DNA of 64,000 nucleotides from RGIG8124 sp045130665 (GTDB lineage Bacteria; Bacillota; Clostridia; Christensenellales; CAG-917): NCBI GenBank assembly GCA_045130665.1, contig JBGUQC010000003.1:1-64000 (forward strand), written 5' to 3'. A model generated the notes under the pieces. That model had not been told where the DNA came from, did no database searches, and worked only from the letters and a program-made list of their open reading frames with translations. Every line of letters starts with the position of its first letter. Position 1 is the stretch's first letter. Position numbers and translations under genes: made by a program. This document shows, in pieces, positions 27,141 to 35,829 of the stretch.

Positions 27141-27175
27141 TTTCGCAATATTAAAAATTTTTTATTTTTGCGAAA
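27141..27175. repeat. 35-base TTTCGCA hairpin element, left copy
   Basis: TTTCGCAA (27141-27148) and TTGCGAAA (27168-27175) form an inverted repeat spanning 35 bases. It overlaps the last codons and stop of the ATPase gene. An element of the same length and arms is at its other end. Confidence 0.6.
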
Positions 27176-28358
27176 TTAACCATTTTGCAATATCTATTAT
27201 TTTAATTCCTTCAATTTGCGTTTCATCATGTTTTGTTCTAGCAATTATGATCTTTGGATAAGCATCTTTTATTTCAAGTAGAGGAGTAATTTCACGTTTC
27301 AAAGTTTCTTCTCTGCTGATATCATCACAAACTTGTATATAAGTTTTATAACCATCTTTGATTGCTACAAAATCTATTTCTTTTTGGCCCAATTGCCCTA
27401 TATATACTTCAAATCCACGACGAAGTAATTCAATAGCAACCAAATTTTCGTATAGATGACCATAATCTGTATTCTTTGTTCCAATAATAGCATATCTAAA
27501 TGAAATGTCTGATAGATAATATTTTTTATCGGATTCCAAATATCTCTTTCCTTTTACATCGTATCGTGTGAATGGATAGAAGAGAAAACTTCTACATAGA
27601 TAATCAATATAAGTTCCACAAGTTTTATCATTTGTTTTGTATGTATTTGAAGTCAAAGCATTTGCCACATTTCTAATGGAAGTTTTGTTTCCAACATTAT
27701 CCATTAGAAAATCAACAATCATATTAAGAAGCACCTCGTTTTCTATTTTGAATTTTGTAACAATATCTTTAGTAATTGTTGTACGGACTATTCCTGAAAG
27801 ATATTTTTTAGCATCTGAAGAATTAGGGTATAAGTAAGAACCTGCCATTCCACCTTTAATTACATATTTGTCAAAGGCATCGTCGATATCTTGTTGAGGG
27901 AAATATGTAAGGTATTCTGAAAATGAGAAAGGATATAAACTTATTTCAAAAACACGTCCACCAAACAATGTTGCCAAATCACTAGATAATAGGAAAGCGT
28001 TGGATCCTGTTAGAAATATATTAAAACGTTCTTCTTCATATAAACTATTTATTACTGTTTCAAAGCCGTCGCATAATTGTACTTCATCTATAAATAAATA
28101 ATTAGGTTTTTCATCAATATAATGAGAATCAATGTAGTTATATAATGAATCGCTCTTTTTGAGTGATTCAAATTGTTTAAGATTCAGTTTTATACGGATT
28201 ATGTTATAGTTTGACGATAGACCATTTATATAGTGAATAAAGGCATCCATTAATTTAGATTTGCCAGAACGACGTATTCCAGTTATAACTTTAATATCTG
28301 GTGTATCGATTACATTAATTAATGTTTGTAAATAATTTTTACGTTCTATTAATTTCAT
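27162..28358 (-). CDS. AAA ATPase with DUF4143 domain
   Basis: A 398-residue ATPase of the archaeal/bacterial AAA_14 type. Walker A is GIRRSGKS (about 27-34), Walker B YLFIDEVQ (about 87-94), and sensor 1 NIFLTGSNAF. The C-terminal half carries the DUF4143 domain, ending in a nuclease-fold-like segment with EIDFVAIKDGYKTYIQVC; the pattern E-I-D-F plus Y-I-Q-V resembles a PD-(D/E)xK core with Lys replaced by Gln. The function of this family is poorly known; such genes are mobile and multicopy in many anaerobes. It sits alone between duplicated terminators and convergent to the surface protein, with a very AT-rich composition. Confidence 0.85.
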   Translation of the reverse strand: MKLIERKNYLQTLINVIDTPDIKVITGIRRSGKSKLMDAFIHYINGLSSNYNIIRIKLNLKQFESLKKSDSLYNYIDSHYIDEKPNYLFIDEVQLCDGFETVINSLYEEERFNIFLTGSNAFLLSSDLATLFGGRVFEISLYPFSFSEYLTYFPQQDIDDAFDKYVIKGGMAGSYLYPNSSDAKKYLSGIVRTTITKDIVTKFKIENEVLLNMIVDFLMDNVGNKTSIRNVANALTSNTYKTNDKTCGTYIDYLCRSFLFYPFTRYDVKGKRYLESDKKYYLSDISFRYAIIGTKNTDYGHLYENLVAIELLRRGFEVYIGQLGQKEIDFVAIKDGYKTYIQVCDDISREETLKREITPLLEIKDAYPKIIIARTKHDETQIEGIKIIDIAKWLISQK

Positions 28359-28377
28359 ACTTTTTACCTCTAAAAAT

Positions 28378-28406
28378 AGTTTAGTCTATTTCGCAAATTT
28401 TGTCAA
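28378..28406 (-). promoter_or_regulatory. Promoter of the AAA ATPase gene
   Basis: Minus-strand TTGACA (28401-28406) and TAAACT (28378-28383) with 17-base spacing. The -35 box lies inside the right-hand TTTCGCA hairpin, which would let a bound protein block it. Confidence 0.65.
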
Positions 28407-28423
28407 TTTTAAAAAATGCGAAA
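28389..28423. repeat. 35-base TTTCGCA hairpin element, right copy
   Basis: TTTCGCA (28389-28395) and TGCGAAA (28417-28423) form an inverted repeat of the same 35-base span as the element at 27141-27175. The centre sequence differs. It covers the ATPase promoter. Confidence 0.6.
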
Positions 28424-28451
28424 CAAAAAACTAATTATCATTTTTTAATAA

Positions 28452-28496
28452 ATAAAGAGTCACCAATCGGTGGCTCTTTTTTATTACTTAATAATT
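28452..28496. repeat. Direct repeat B flanking the AAA ATPase gene
   Basis: Second copy of the 45-base repeat at 27076-27120. It ends six bases before the lipoprotein stop, so it serves as that gene's terminator on the minus strand. Confidence 0.85.
28454..28482. terminator. Terminator copy B, between ATPase and lipoprotein
   Basis: GAGTCACC pairs with GGTGGCTC around AATC. T-rich runs follow on both strands, so it can end the lipoprotein operon (minus) and readthrough from the left (plus). Confidence 0.75.
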
Positions 28497-28502
28497 CTAT
28501 TA

Positions 28503-29228
28503 TTAAAGTGTTGTAATGGTGTCTAAGTATGGAACATGCTCTGTTGGCTCTCCGCCTACAGAACCATCTGCTTTAAGATGTGGAACCATTGTTGAACCTA
28601 CATCAAAGGTTGCAGTTTGAGATTCCTTAGAACCAAGCTTTGTATCATAATAGTATCCAAGGATCACATTGTACTTGTCATTGGATATAACAAATGTCTC
28701 TTCATCTTGGCATACATACTTAATGTACTTGTCTGTTGTCTCAACTCTGTACTTTTCATTGAGATCTCTTCCAAATAAATCATTTGTCATTAAACTTCTA
28801 TATGAATCTGAATAATTTGCAAGGTTTACATAAACATCTTCATATGTAAAGAACATTGTAGTAGTGGATGGAACCCATGCACTTCCTTCTAATTCAAATG
28901 TCTTATCTCCAATGTGGAGATATGTCTTTAATGTGTCTGCTTGTTGAGAACCCCAATTCCCAATTTCTCTATACTCAATATATGTTACGAATCTGTTCTC
29001 GCCTGCAACTGTTTCATACTTTTGTGCAACTGCACATATAATAGTTGTAATGTCTGTATGGTCACTTTGCTCAACTTCTAATATGTTTGTTAGGGAACCA
29101 CTATACTCTAAATCAAGTGGAACCTCTGGATAATATGTTGTTATCCTGCGTGTGCCACATGATGCGAATATTACACAACAAGATAAAACTACTATAACCA
29201 TTAATAAAACTAAAAGTTTTCTTCTCAT
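28503..29228 (-). CDS. Lipoprotein of unknown function
   Basis: A 241-residue protein with a lipoprotein signal: basic MRRK, a hydrophobic stretch, and the lipobox IFASC with the lipid-bearing Cys at about residue 24. The mature part is rich in Thr, Tyr and acidic residues and shows no family I recognise. It follows signal peptidase I on the same strand by nine bases, so the alpha/beta hydrolase, lepB and this gene form one operon that ends at the terminator 28454-28482. Confidence 0.75.
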   Translation of the reverse strand: MRRKLLVLLMVIVVLSCCVIFASCGTRRITTYYPEVPLDLEYSGSLTNILEVEQSDHTDITTIICAVAQKYETVAGENRFVTYIEYREIGNWGSQQADTLKTYLHIGDKTFELEGSAWVPSTTTMFFTYEDVYVNLANYSDSYRSLMTNDLFGRDLNEKYRVETTDKYIKYVCQDEETFVISNDKYNVILGYYYDTKLGSKESQTATFDVGSTMVPHLKADGSVGGEPTEHVPYLDTITTL

Positions 29229-29237
29229 GGCTACCTC

Positions 29238-29864
29238 CTACTTCTTAATCCATTGTAGTTTTCCACTGGCGTGTTTAATTAAGAAAGCCTTTCCAATGAT
29301 GCGTGAACCAGGGACACAATGATTGTTATCCGCCCATTCTGTTCTAGAATCGGATGAGTGATTTCTGTTATCTCCCATTACAAAATAACAACCATCTTGT
29401 ACTGTAACTGTTATATCTGAAGTTATCATAGGCTCGTTGATATAACTCTCGTCTTTCCTTTCCCCATTAACATATAAAATATTGTCTTTTATCTCAACTG
29501 TATCTCCAGCAACACCTATAATACGCTTAACATACTTGGTTTGGTTGCCTTGCTCATCTTCATGAGCAATGAATACAATTATGTCACCTCTGTCAAATTT
29601 CTTCTTGCTCTTGTTTAAATAAACATAGTCTCCAATAACTTTGTTGCCTTCCTCATCATATGAGGCACCAATTAAAGTTGGATACATAGAAGATCCATCT
29701 ATTTCATAACTTGTAATAACATACTTGTTGATAAGTAGTGCGCTAACTATTGCGGCTAAAACCACAATTACAATGGCAATAACAAAAATCCACGTATTCC
29801 TTCTGTTACGCTTTATAATGTCTTCATCATACATTACAACTTCTTCGTCTTGATCTTTTGCCAT
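29238..29864 (-). CDS. lepB: Signal peptidase I
   Basis: Membrane serine peptidase that removes signal peptides from exported proteins. One N-terminal membrane segment (about 23-46) is followed by the catalytic Ser59 in GSSMYP and the general base Lys113 in KYVKRIIG. The conserved box GDNRNHSSDSR is near residue 160. The N-terminal 20 residues are acidic. It lies three bases after the hydrolase gene on the same strand. It is complete at 208 residues, normal for Gram-positive type I peptidases. Confidence 0.95.
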   Translation of the reverse strand: MAKDQDEEVVMYDEDIIKRNRRNTWIFVIAIVIVVLAAIVSALLINKYVITSYEIDGSSMYPTLIGASYDEEGNKVIGDYVYLNKSKKKFDRGDIIVFIAHEDEQGNQTKYVKRIIGVAGDTVEIKDNILYVNGERKDESYINEPMITSDITVTVQDGCYFVMGDNRNHSSDSRTEWADNNHCVPGSRIIGKAFLIKHASGKLQWIKK

Positions 29865-29867
29865 TCC

Positions 29868-31628
29868 TTATACCCATAACATATTGGTGAACAATATGTC
29901 TTCTGCGTTTATAAATATAAACTTGTCTATGTCACTGAAACGAACAAGGGATTTTCCTGTTGGATCTTTAAAGTCTTGTGCATTAAGTGAAATAGCAGTC
30001 CAGTAATTGCCACCTTTAATATTAATATTGGTAGAATAAGTACGTTTATTTGAAAGTGAGTATAAACTCAATGTAAATGTCCTATTTTCACTTGAATAAG
30101 CATCAAATCTAAAGATAATGTTTTTGTCTGAAGAAAAATGCTCATAAGAATTTCTAAACATAACAAGATTTCCAGTCTTTGTTTTAACACCTTTAATTCC
30201 AAATGGACCTTCTAGACTTTGGATTGTGTCATCATCTAAAACAAATGAAGTTGTTTCAGCCATGAAAATACCTTTGTCCATGCTGCCACTATAAATAACT
30301 CTGGATTGCTTGTTTGCAAGAACTGTGTTCTCAGCTAAGTCATATTTTTCTGGAAGAATACCAATAACTGGAGTAGAGTAGGCAACAGTCTTGGAATAGG
30401 TAACTGTTGCATATGCAATTACATACTCGTCATTGTCAAATACTGGAACCTTTGCAAAGTATTCACTTTGACCACTCTTTTGCCAATCTGTAATCTCAGT
30501 CCATGTTCTAACTGCTGAATTAACTTTGCTTGTTGTAATATAAGCTTTAATGTTGCTTGTGTTAACAATTGTGTTAACTCTTAAACAAAGCTCGCCTTCA
30601 ATAACTTCAAAGGATATAGTTGGGTTTTGTGAACTCTTTTCATCCTTTGCTAAATACTTCTTTAACCATGTTTGGATAATTGTTAACGCAGATTGCGTTA
30701 ATTGTCCGTTTGCATTTTGGTTAATAAGCATATGCTTATTGTCAGATGGTATGGATGCAAATGTATCTCCACATCTGTCTATATCAAAATACTCTGAGTT
30801 AGAGGAACATACAAATAAGATAGGACATGTAATGGTTCTTGCATATGTTTCTGCACCAACACCAGTTGAAAAAGCACTCTCTTCATCATTGAGTGGTACT
30901 ATACCATTGCCACCAAAACGCTTTCTGTCTCTACACCATAAGTATCCGCCTGTATCTATTGGTAAACAAGCATGAACTCTGTTATCAATACCTGCAACAA
31001 TCCATGTTAAGTGAGAACCAGTGCCAAGGCCCATGATTCCAATTCTATCTCCTTGAACAAGTCTGTGTTCTTTTAAGAATGTAATAGCACGTCTTATAAT
31101 CTTGCCCCAAACAAACCAAGGTGTCTCTTTTGCAGATGTCTTTATATCATACATATACTCTCTGCATTTTGGGCATACGGCATAATCTAATTCTGGTGGG
31201 AAAGACATGTCTTCATCATTTCTAGAAAAACATTTTGCATAGTCTACAATCCCAACAACAAATCCGGCACCAACTAAAACTCTGGCTATTTCTTCATAGT
31301 CTTCAACAGCTTCAAGTGTAGGATTTACAATAATTGCAGGACGTTTGTCTAACCAACGACTATCAAAATATACATCTATAGATGCACGAACCTTTCCAGT
31401 TCTTGTTGTTTCAGATGTGAAACAATACTTTGTATGTGAGATGTGTCCATCTTGTGTATTAGATAAAATACTGGCCTCTAAATTTCCGGCCTCTGGATCA
31501 TACTTGTCCCATACAAGTTTAGGTGTTAAGAATTTTAATCCCATATAAAGAATTATACTCATAACTAATGAGTATGTAAAGTTAAATAGAATGTCCCGTT
31601 TTTCGTCTGTTTTATTGCTATTTTTCAA
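29868..31628 (-). CDS. Membrane-anchored alpha/beta-hydrolase-like protein with altered nucleophile elbow
   Basis: A 586-residue protein with one membrane segment near residues 16-34 and a hydrolase-like middle (about 95-330): strands AIIVNP and VVGIVDY, then the elbow IGIMGLGTGSH. Here the expected G-x-S-x-G reads G200-L-G-T-G204, so the usual serine is a glycine. Later FVCSSNSEYFD and DNKHMLI sit where acid and histidine would be. Residues 350-586 form a beta-rich domain ending in a carbohydrate-binding-like fold. It may be a binding protein descended from a hydrolase. It is the first gene of the operon with lepB and divergent from the GtrA gene. Confidence 0.6.
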   Translation of the reverse strand: MKNSNKTDEKRDILFNFTYSLVMSIILYMGLKFLTPKLVWDKYDPEAGNLEASILSNTQDGHISHTKYCFTSETTRTGKVRASIDVYFDSRWLDKRPAIIVNPTLEAVEDYEEIARVLVGAGFVVGIVDYAKCFSRNDEDMSFPPELDYAVCPKCREYMYDIKTSAKETPWFVWGKIIRRAITFLKEHRLVQGDRIGIMGLGTGSHLTWIVAGIDNRVHACLPIDTGGYLWCRDRKRFGGNGIVPLNDEESAFSTGVGAETYARTITCPILFVCSSNSEYFDIDRCGDTFASIPSDNKHMLINQNANGQLTQSALTIIQTWLKKYLAKDEKSSQNPTISFEVIEGELCLRVNTIVNTSNIKAYITTSKVNSAVRTWTEITDWQKSGQSEYFAKVPVFDNDEYVIAYATVTYSKTVAYSTPVIGILPEKYDLAENTVLANKQSRVIYSGSMDKGIFMAETTSFVLDDDTIQSLEGPFGIKGVKTKTGNLVMFRNSYEHFSSDKNIIFRFDAYSSENRTFTLSLYSLSNKRTYSTNINIKGGNYWTAISLNAQDFKDPTGKSLVRFSDIDKFIFINAEDILFTNMLWV

Positions 31629-31665
31629 TAACTATATTAAAATATAGGTTAATTGAGAGGAAATT

Positions 31666-32295
31666 ATGGACGAAAACGAAATTATCGAAGAATCATCCGA
31701 AATTCAGGATGAATACGAAGAAACAACAACTCCAGAAGAAAAACCAGTAAAAAAGAGTTTAAAACAAAAACTCAAAGAAACAGACAAAAAGAATAGCTCA
31801 GTCTGGCAAGCAGTAAAGTATTTTTTATGTGCCGCTAGCGCAGGATTAATCCAATTTGTAACGTTTACAATTTTATCCACTGTTTTTGATAAAACAGGCG
31901 TTACTGCAAGCATGGGTAAAATGTGGTTCTTTGGAGAGATGGACAAATCTCTATTTACAGCCACAACCATTGCTCTTGGATTATCTATCATTTGGAATTT
32001 CACATTAAATAGAAAGTTTACATTCAAAGCAGCTAATAATGTTCCACTTGCAATGGGACTTGCATTCTTGTTCTATGTTCCATTCTATCCATTCCAAACA
32101 TGGTATGTTGGAGCAGTAACCGGCGCAATTAGAAATGCAATTGGACAACCTGAGGCAACATGGCCAAGTATCATTGCAGAAGGTACAGTTATGCTTATAA
32201 ATGGTATCCTAGAATTCTGTTGGCAAAAGTTTGTTGTTTTCAGAATGCCAAAAGGCAAAGATGTTATGCCTGAAGAGGAAAATGCAGAAGAATAG
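31666..32295 (+). CDS. GtrA-like membrane protein
   Basis: A 209-residue protein with four hydrophobic segments between about residues 45 and 195 and the GtrA signature IIWNFTLNRKFTFK near residue 105. GtrA-family proteins are thought to help move lipid-linked sugars across the membrane in cell-surface glycosylation. Both ends are unusual: about 35 acidic residues in front (EEETTTPEEK) and a Glu-rich tail. The segment with PFQTWYVGAVTGAIRNAIGQ is an insert not typical of small GtrA proteins. It lies 57 bases ahead of the GPH transporter on the same strand. Confidence 0.7.
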   Translation: MDENEIIEESSEIQDEYEETTTPEEKPVKKSLKQKLKETDKKNSSVWQAVKYFLCAASAGLIQFVTFTILSTVFDKTGVTASMGKMWFFGEMDKSLFTATTIALGLSIIWNFTLNRKFTFKAANNVPLAMGLAFLFYVPFYPFQTWYVGAVTGAIRNAIGQPEATWPSIIAEGTVMLINGILEFCWQKFVVFRMPKGKDVMPEEENAEE

Positions 32296-32352
32296 ATAGT
32301 AGAAGAAGAAAAAACAGAAGAATAAATTTTTCACATTTAAGAGGGGAATTTT

Positions 32353-33978
32353 ATGGGAAAAGCAAAAATGCTGGATACTGAGAAGAAAAAGCCTATTCTC
32401 ACTCCAGGAAACATGTGGGCTTATGCTTTAGGTTTACTAGGCATAAACCTAGCAATAGGTTTAGTTAATAGCTATCAAGCAGAATTCTTTAATAAGATGC
32501 TTGGTGCAAATTTGATGATCATCGCAGTCATTATTTTGGCTGCAAAGTTCATTTCAATTGTCGCAGACTTCGTTATTGGACACTTAATAGATAATGCAAG
32601 ATTTAAATCCGGTAAGATGAGACCTTGGATTTTAATTTCCGCATTCCCACTTGCATGCGCAACAATGCTTTCATTTGCTGCATTTAAGTTCCCAGCAACA
32701 CAAGCTGGACAAGTTGGAATGTATATATACATTTGTGTCATCGTTGTCATTTGGAACGTTTCCATGACTCTTGCAGATATTCCATCTCAAGGAACACTTG
32801 CACTTTTATCTCCAGATGGAAATGAAAGAAATAATGCAGCAGGTTTGGGAAATACTCTAAAATCTGTAGCACTCGCTTGCTCCGGTGTATTTGCAACAGT
32901 TATTTTAATGGCATTTGGTAAAGATGCATTAGATACAGTTACATACCTTGTTCTTGCAGGTGTTTTATGTGGTCTTGGATTTATCCTCCAACTCTTTATG
33001 TACTTTAAGTGCAAAGAGAATGTTAAAAACGTTGGTGCAACATCTGTTTCCTTTAAGGAAATGTTTAGAGAGCTTAAATCTAATAAACAAATCCTTATTG
33101 TATTCTTAACATATATATTAGGTTTTGGAAGAAATATAGCATTAGGTATTGCAGTTCAAGCAACATATATCCTTTGTAGAGATGGCGTAGACTTGTCATT
33201 CCTCTCATTCTTAGGCTTTGAAGGAAGATTGTATGGAGATGGTATTTCATGGGCAATTGGTATTACATCTGCTGTATCTAGTATGATAACCATCGTCCTT
33301 AATGCAGTTATCAACAAGAAACTCGGTGAAAAGAAATACTTCATTATTGCTGGTATCTATGGATTCGTAGTTTCCTTAATCTGCGTTATCTGCTATGTAT
33401 TCGGTGGATCTTTTGCAAGAAGCTTCTGGGCAATCTTAATATACCAATTCATATTCGGTTTCGCTTATGGTCCAAATGGTTTCTTACCAATGGTCATGAC
33501 CTCAGATATCGTAGATTACCAAGAGTGGAAAACTGGAAAACGTACCGAAGGTACACAGTTCGCCATCCTCTCGCTTTCTAACAAACTATCCAACGGCCTC
33601 TCAGTTGCAATTGGTATCTTCTTAATGGGTGCAATCGGATTTAGTGCTGCAACAGCAAATACATATATCCAAAACGACGTAGAACATATCTCAGAGTACA
33701 TCACAGACGATATGCAAAACAAAGCATGGATTATATACTTCTTCATTCCAGGTCTCTGTATGTTAGTAAGTAGTATCCCAATGTTGTTCTATAAGATCAA
33801 TGATAAGGTCAAGAAACAAATGAGAGAAGAACTTGCCCAGCGTAGAGCAAAGGCATTAGCTGAAGCAAATGGCGAAGAACAAAGTGCTGAATCAGATGCT
33901 GAACCAACTCAAAATACAGAAACTCAAGAGGAAGTTTTTGAAGAAACTGAATCTCAAGAAGAAGATAAAAAAGAATAA
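32353..33978 (+). CDS. GPH-type sugar:cation symporter (MFS_2)
   Basis: A 541-residue, 12-segment transporter of the glycoside-pentoside-hexuronide:cation symporter group. Diagnostic parts are the N-terminal WAYALGLLGINL, the helix-2/3 loop DFVIGHLIDNARFKSGKMRPW and, later, DIVDYQEWKTGKRTEGTQF near residue 388. It moves a sugar or glycoside with H+ or Na+. The substrate is unknown because no glycosidase is nearby. The C-terminal 50 residues are acidic low complexity, like several other membrane proteins here. The start has AAGAGGGG upstream. Confidence 0.85.
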   Translation: MGKAKMLDTEKKKPILTPGNMWAYALGLLGINLAIGLVNSYQAEFFNKMLGANLMIIAVIILAAKFISIVADFVIGHLIDNARFKSGKMRPWILISAFPLACATMLSFAAFKFPATQAGQVGMYIYICVIVVIWNVSMTLADIPSQGTLALLSPDGNERNNAAGLGNTLKSVALACSGVFATVILMAFGKDALDTVTYLVLAGVLCGLGFILQLFMYFKCKENVKNVGATSVSFKEMFRELKSNKQILIVFLTYILGFGRNIALGIAVQATYILCRDGVDLSFLSFLGFEGRLYGDGISWAIGITSAVSSMITIVLNAVINKKLGEKKYFIIAGIYGFVVSLICVICYVFGGSFARSFWAILIYQFIFGFAYGPNGFLPMVMTSDIVDYQEWKTGKRTEGTQFAILSLSNKLSNGLSVAIGIFLMGAIGFSAATANTYIQNDVEHISEYITDDMQNKAWIIYFFIPGLCMLVSSIPMLFYKINDKVKKQMREELAQRRAKALAEANGEEQSAESDAEPTQNTETQEEVFEETESQEEDKKE

Positions 33979-33984
33979 AAAAAT

Positions 33985-34005
33985 TCCCCCTTTTCACAAG
34001 GGGGA
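33985..34005. terminator. Inverted repeat after the GPH transporter
   Basis: TCCCCCTT pairs with AAGGGGGA around five bases, seven bases past the stop. The T run is on the minus strand only, so as a plus-strand terminator it is imperfect. Between here and 34113 I see only AT-rich DNA. Confidence 0.5.
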
Positions 34006-34113
34006 TACATAAACAATATACAACATATTTTTCACGTAGTAAAGACTTTTCAGAAAGAAAAATCAAACAAAAAAATATTTGTAAAAAAATTAAAAAAAGT
34101 TTTAATTTACCCC

Positions 34114-34142
34114 TTGACAGAGCCCGTCAGGGGGTTTATATT
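34114..34142 (+). promoter_or_regulatory. Promoter of guaA
   Basis: TTGACA (34114-34119) and TATATT (34137-34142) with 17-base spacing, 49 bases ahead of the start. The GC-rich spacer carries GTCAGGGG, which can pair with CCCCTTGAC around the -35 box. Confidence 0.75.
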
Positions 34143-34190
34143 TTTAACATATTTTTATTAAAGAGAGACATCTTTTTAAGGATTAGGCAC

Positions 34191-35723
34191 ATGAAGACGA
34201 AGGATAGCCAAACATTGATAGTATTGGACTTCGGTGGCCAATACAAAGAACTTATAGCACGAGTTGTTCGTAAGTGTAAGGTTCACTCCATTATCATCAA
34301 TGGTGCTACTCCAGTAACCCAAATTAAAGAAATGAATCCAATAGGTATTATCTTAACTGGAGGTCCTTTTAGTGTCTATGATCCATCCGCTCCACATTGT
34401 TCAAAAGAATTGTTTGAATTAGGAATACCAATTTTAGGTATTTGTTATGGTATGCAATTAATGGCATATACTCTAGGCGGCGAGGTCTCTCCATGCAATG
34501 TAAGTGAATACGGCGAGATAGAGGTTAAGGTTACAAAACCAAATAAAATATTATCTTGCTTAAATGGAAAAACAACAACACTAATGAGCCATACAGATTA
34601 TGTCTCACGTCTTCCAGAGGGCTTTGAAACATGCGCAGTCTCAAGAGACTGTCCAACAGCTTCAATGGCAGATGAGCCACGAAATCTTTACGCCGTCCAG
34701 TTTCATCCAGAAGTCGAGAGAACTAAGTACGGCAAAAAGATAATACACTCCTTCTTATATAACGTTTGTGGCGCCAAAGGCGATTACAATATGGATGATT
34801 TCATTAAGAGTGAGACCATTAAGATTAAAGAACAAGTTGGAGATAAACATGTTGTTTTAGGTCTTTCAGGCGGTGTGGATAGCTCGGTAACGGCGGCATT
34901 ATTGGCGAAAGCGATTCCAAATCAGCTTACTTGTATTTTTGTAGATCACGGCATGATGAGACTTAATGAAGGAGATGAAATAGAAGCAGCATTCAAGGAT
35001 AAGGCTTTAAATTTTGTAAGAGTAGATGCAGAAGAAAGATTCTTATCCAAATTAAAAGGGGTTACAGAACCTGAACAAAAAAGAAAGATTATTGGTGCTG
35101 AATTTGTAAGAGTCTTCGAAGAAGAAAGTTCAAAATATGAAGGAAGCTTCCTAGCACAGGGTACAATTTATCCAGATGTAATAGAAAGCGGAGCAAATAA
35201 TAGTGCAACAATTAAGTCACATCACAACGTAGGCGGTCTTCCAAAGGAAACAAAGTTTATAGGCTTGGTAGAACCATTGAGAGGATTGTTTAAGGATGAA
35301 GTAAGGAAATTGGGAAGAAAGTTGGGCCTTCCAAAAGAATTAGTAGAAAGACAACCATTCCCAGGACCAGGATTATCAGTACGTTGTATTGGTGAGATTA
35401 CAAAAGAAAAACTAGATTTACTACGTAAAGCAGATGCTATATATCGTGAAGAGATAGCAAAAGCAGGATTAAAATATGATCAATACTTTGCAGTTTTAAC
35501 AGATATGAGAACTGTGGGTGTAATGGGAGATTTTAGAACATATAATTATGTTCTAGCACTAAGAGCAGTAAGAACAACAGATTTCATGACATGTGAATTT
35601 GCTCATATCCCATATAAGGTATTAGAAATAGTAACATCAAGAATAGTAAACGAGGTAAAGGGCATTGCCCGAGTGGTGTATGATATTACAGGTAAGCCTC
35701 CAGCCACAATTGAGTGGGAATAG
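34191..35723 (+). CDS. guaA: GMP synthase (glutamine-hydrolysing)
   Basis: Converts XMP to GMP using ATP and glutamine. The class I amidotransferase domain has the nucleophile Cys in GICYGMQ (about residue 84) and its partner His-Glu in FHPEVERT. The ATP pyrophosphatase has the P-loop GLSGGVDSSV near residue 224. The C-terminal dimerisation domain ends KPPATIEWE, as in family members. Length (510) is normal. It is the first of three glutamine-dependent enzymes in a row (guaA, pyrG, asnB). Confidence 0.98.
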   Translation: MKTKDSQTLIVLDFGGQYKELIARVVRKCKVHSIIINGATPVTQIKEMNPIGIILTGGPFSVYDPSAPHCSKELFELGIPILGICYGMQLMAYTLGGEVSPCNVSEYGEIEVKVTKPNKILSCLNGKTTTLMSHTDYVSRLPEGFETCAVSRDCPTASMADEPRNLYAVQFHPEVERTKYGKKIIHSFLYNVCGAKGDYNMDDFIKSETIKIKEQVGDKHVVLGLSGGVDSSVTAALLAKAIPNQLTCIFVDHGMMRLNEGDEIEAAFKDKALNFVRVDAEERFLSKLKGVTEPEQKRKIIGAEFVRVFEEESSKYEGSFLAQGTIYPDVIESGANNSATIKSHHNVGGLPKETKFIGLVEPLRGLFKDEVRKLGRKLGLPKELVERQPFPGPGLSVRCIGEITKEKLDLLRKADAIYREEIAKAGLKYDQYFAVLTDMRTVGVMGDFRTYNYVLALRAVRTTDFMTCEFAHIPYKVLEIVTSRIVNEVKGIARVVYDITGKPPATIEWE

Positions 35724-35757
35724 GCATAAAAGAGCAAATATAAAAAGTTAACGCAAG

Positions 35758-35796
35758 GAAGCGCATTCGCCGGATGGTTTCGGTTGAGTGCGCTTC
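35758..35796 (+). promoter_or_regulatory. Structured leader hairpin ahead of pyrG
   Basis: GAAGCGCA (35758-35765) pairs with TGCGCTTC (35789-35796), with an inner CCG/CGG. A small CTCT...AGAG hairpin follows before the ribosome binding site. There is no T run, so it could be a leader structure or a weak terminator of guaA. Its function is unknown. Confidence 0.45.
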
Positions 35797-35829
35797 TCTC
35801 ATTTAAGAGGATTAAAAAGGAGATAAATT

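Noticed and set aside
33985..34190. Purine riboswitch in front of guaA
   Set aside because: The leader after the promoter is under 50 bases and shows none of the conserved three-way junction; there is no room for an aptamer.
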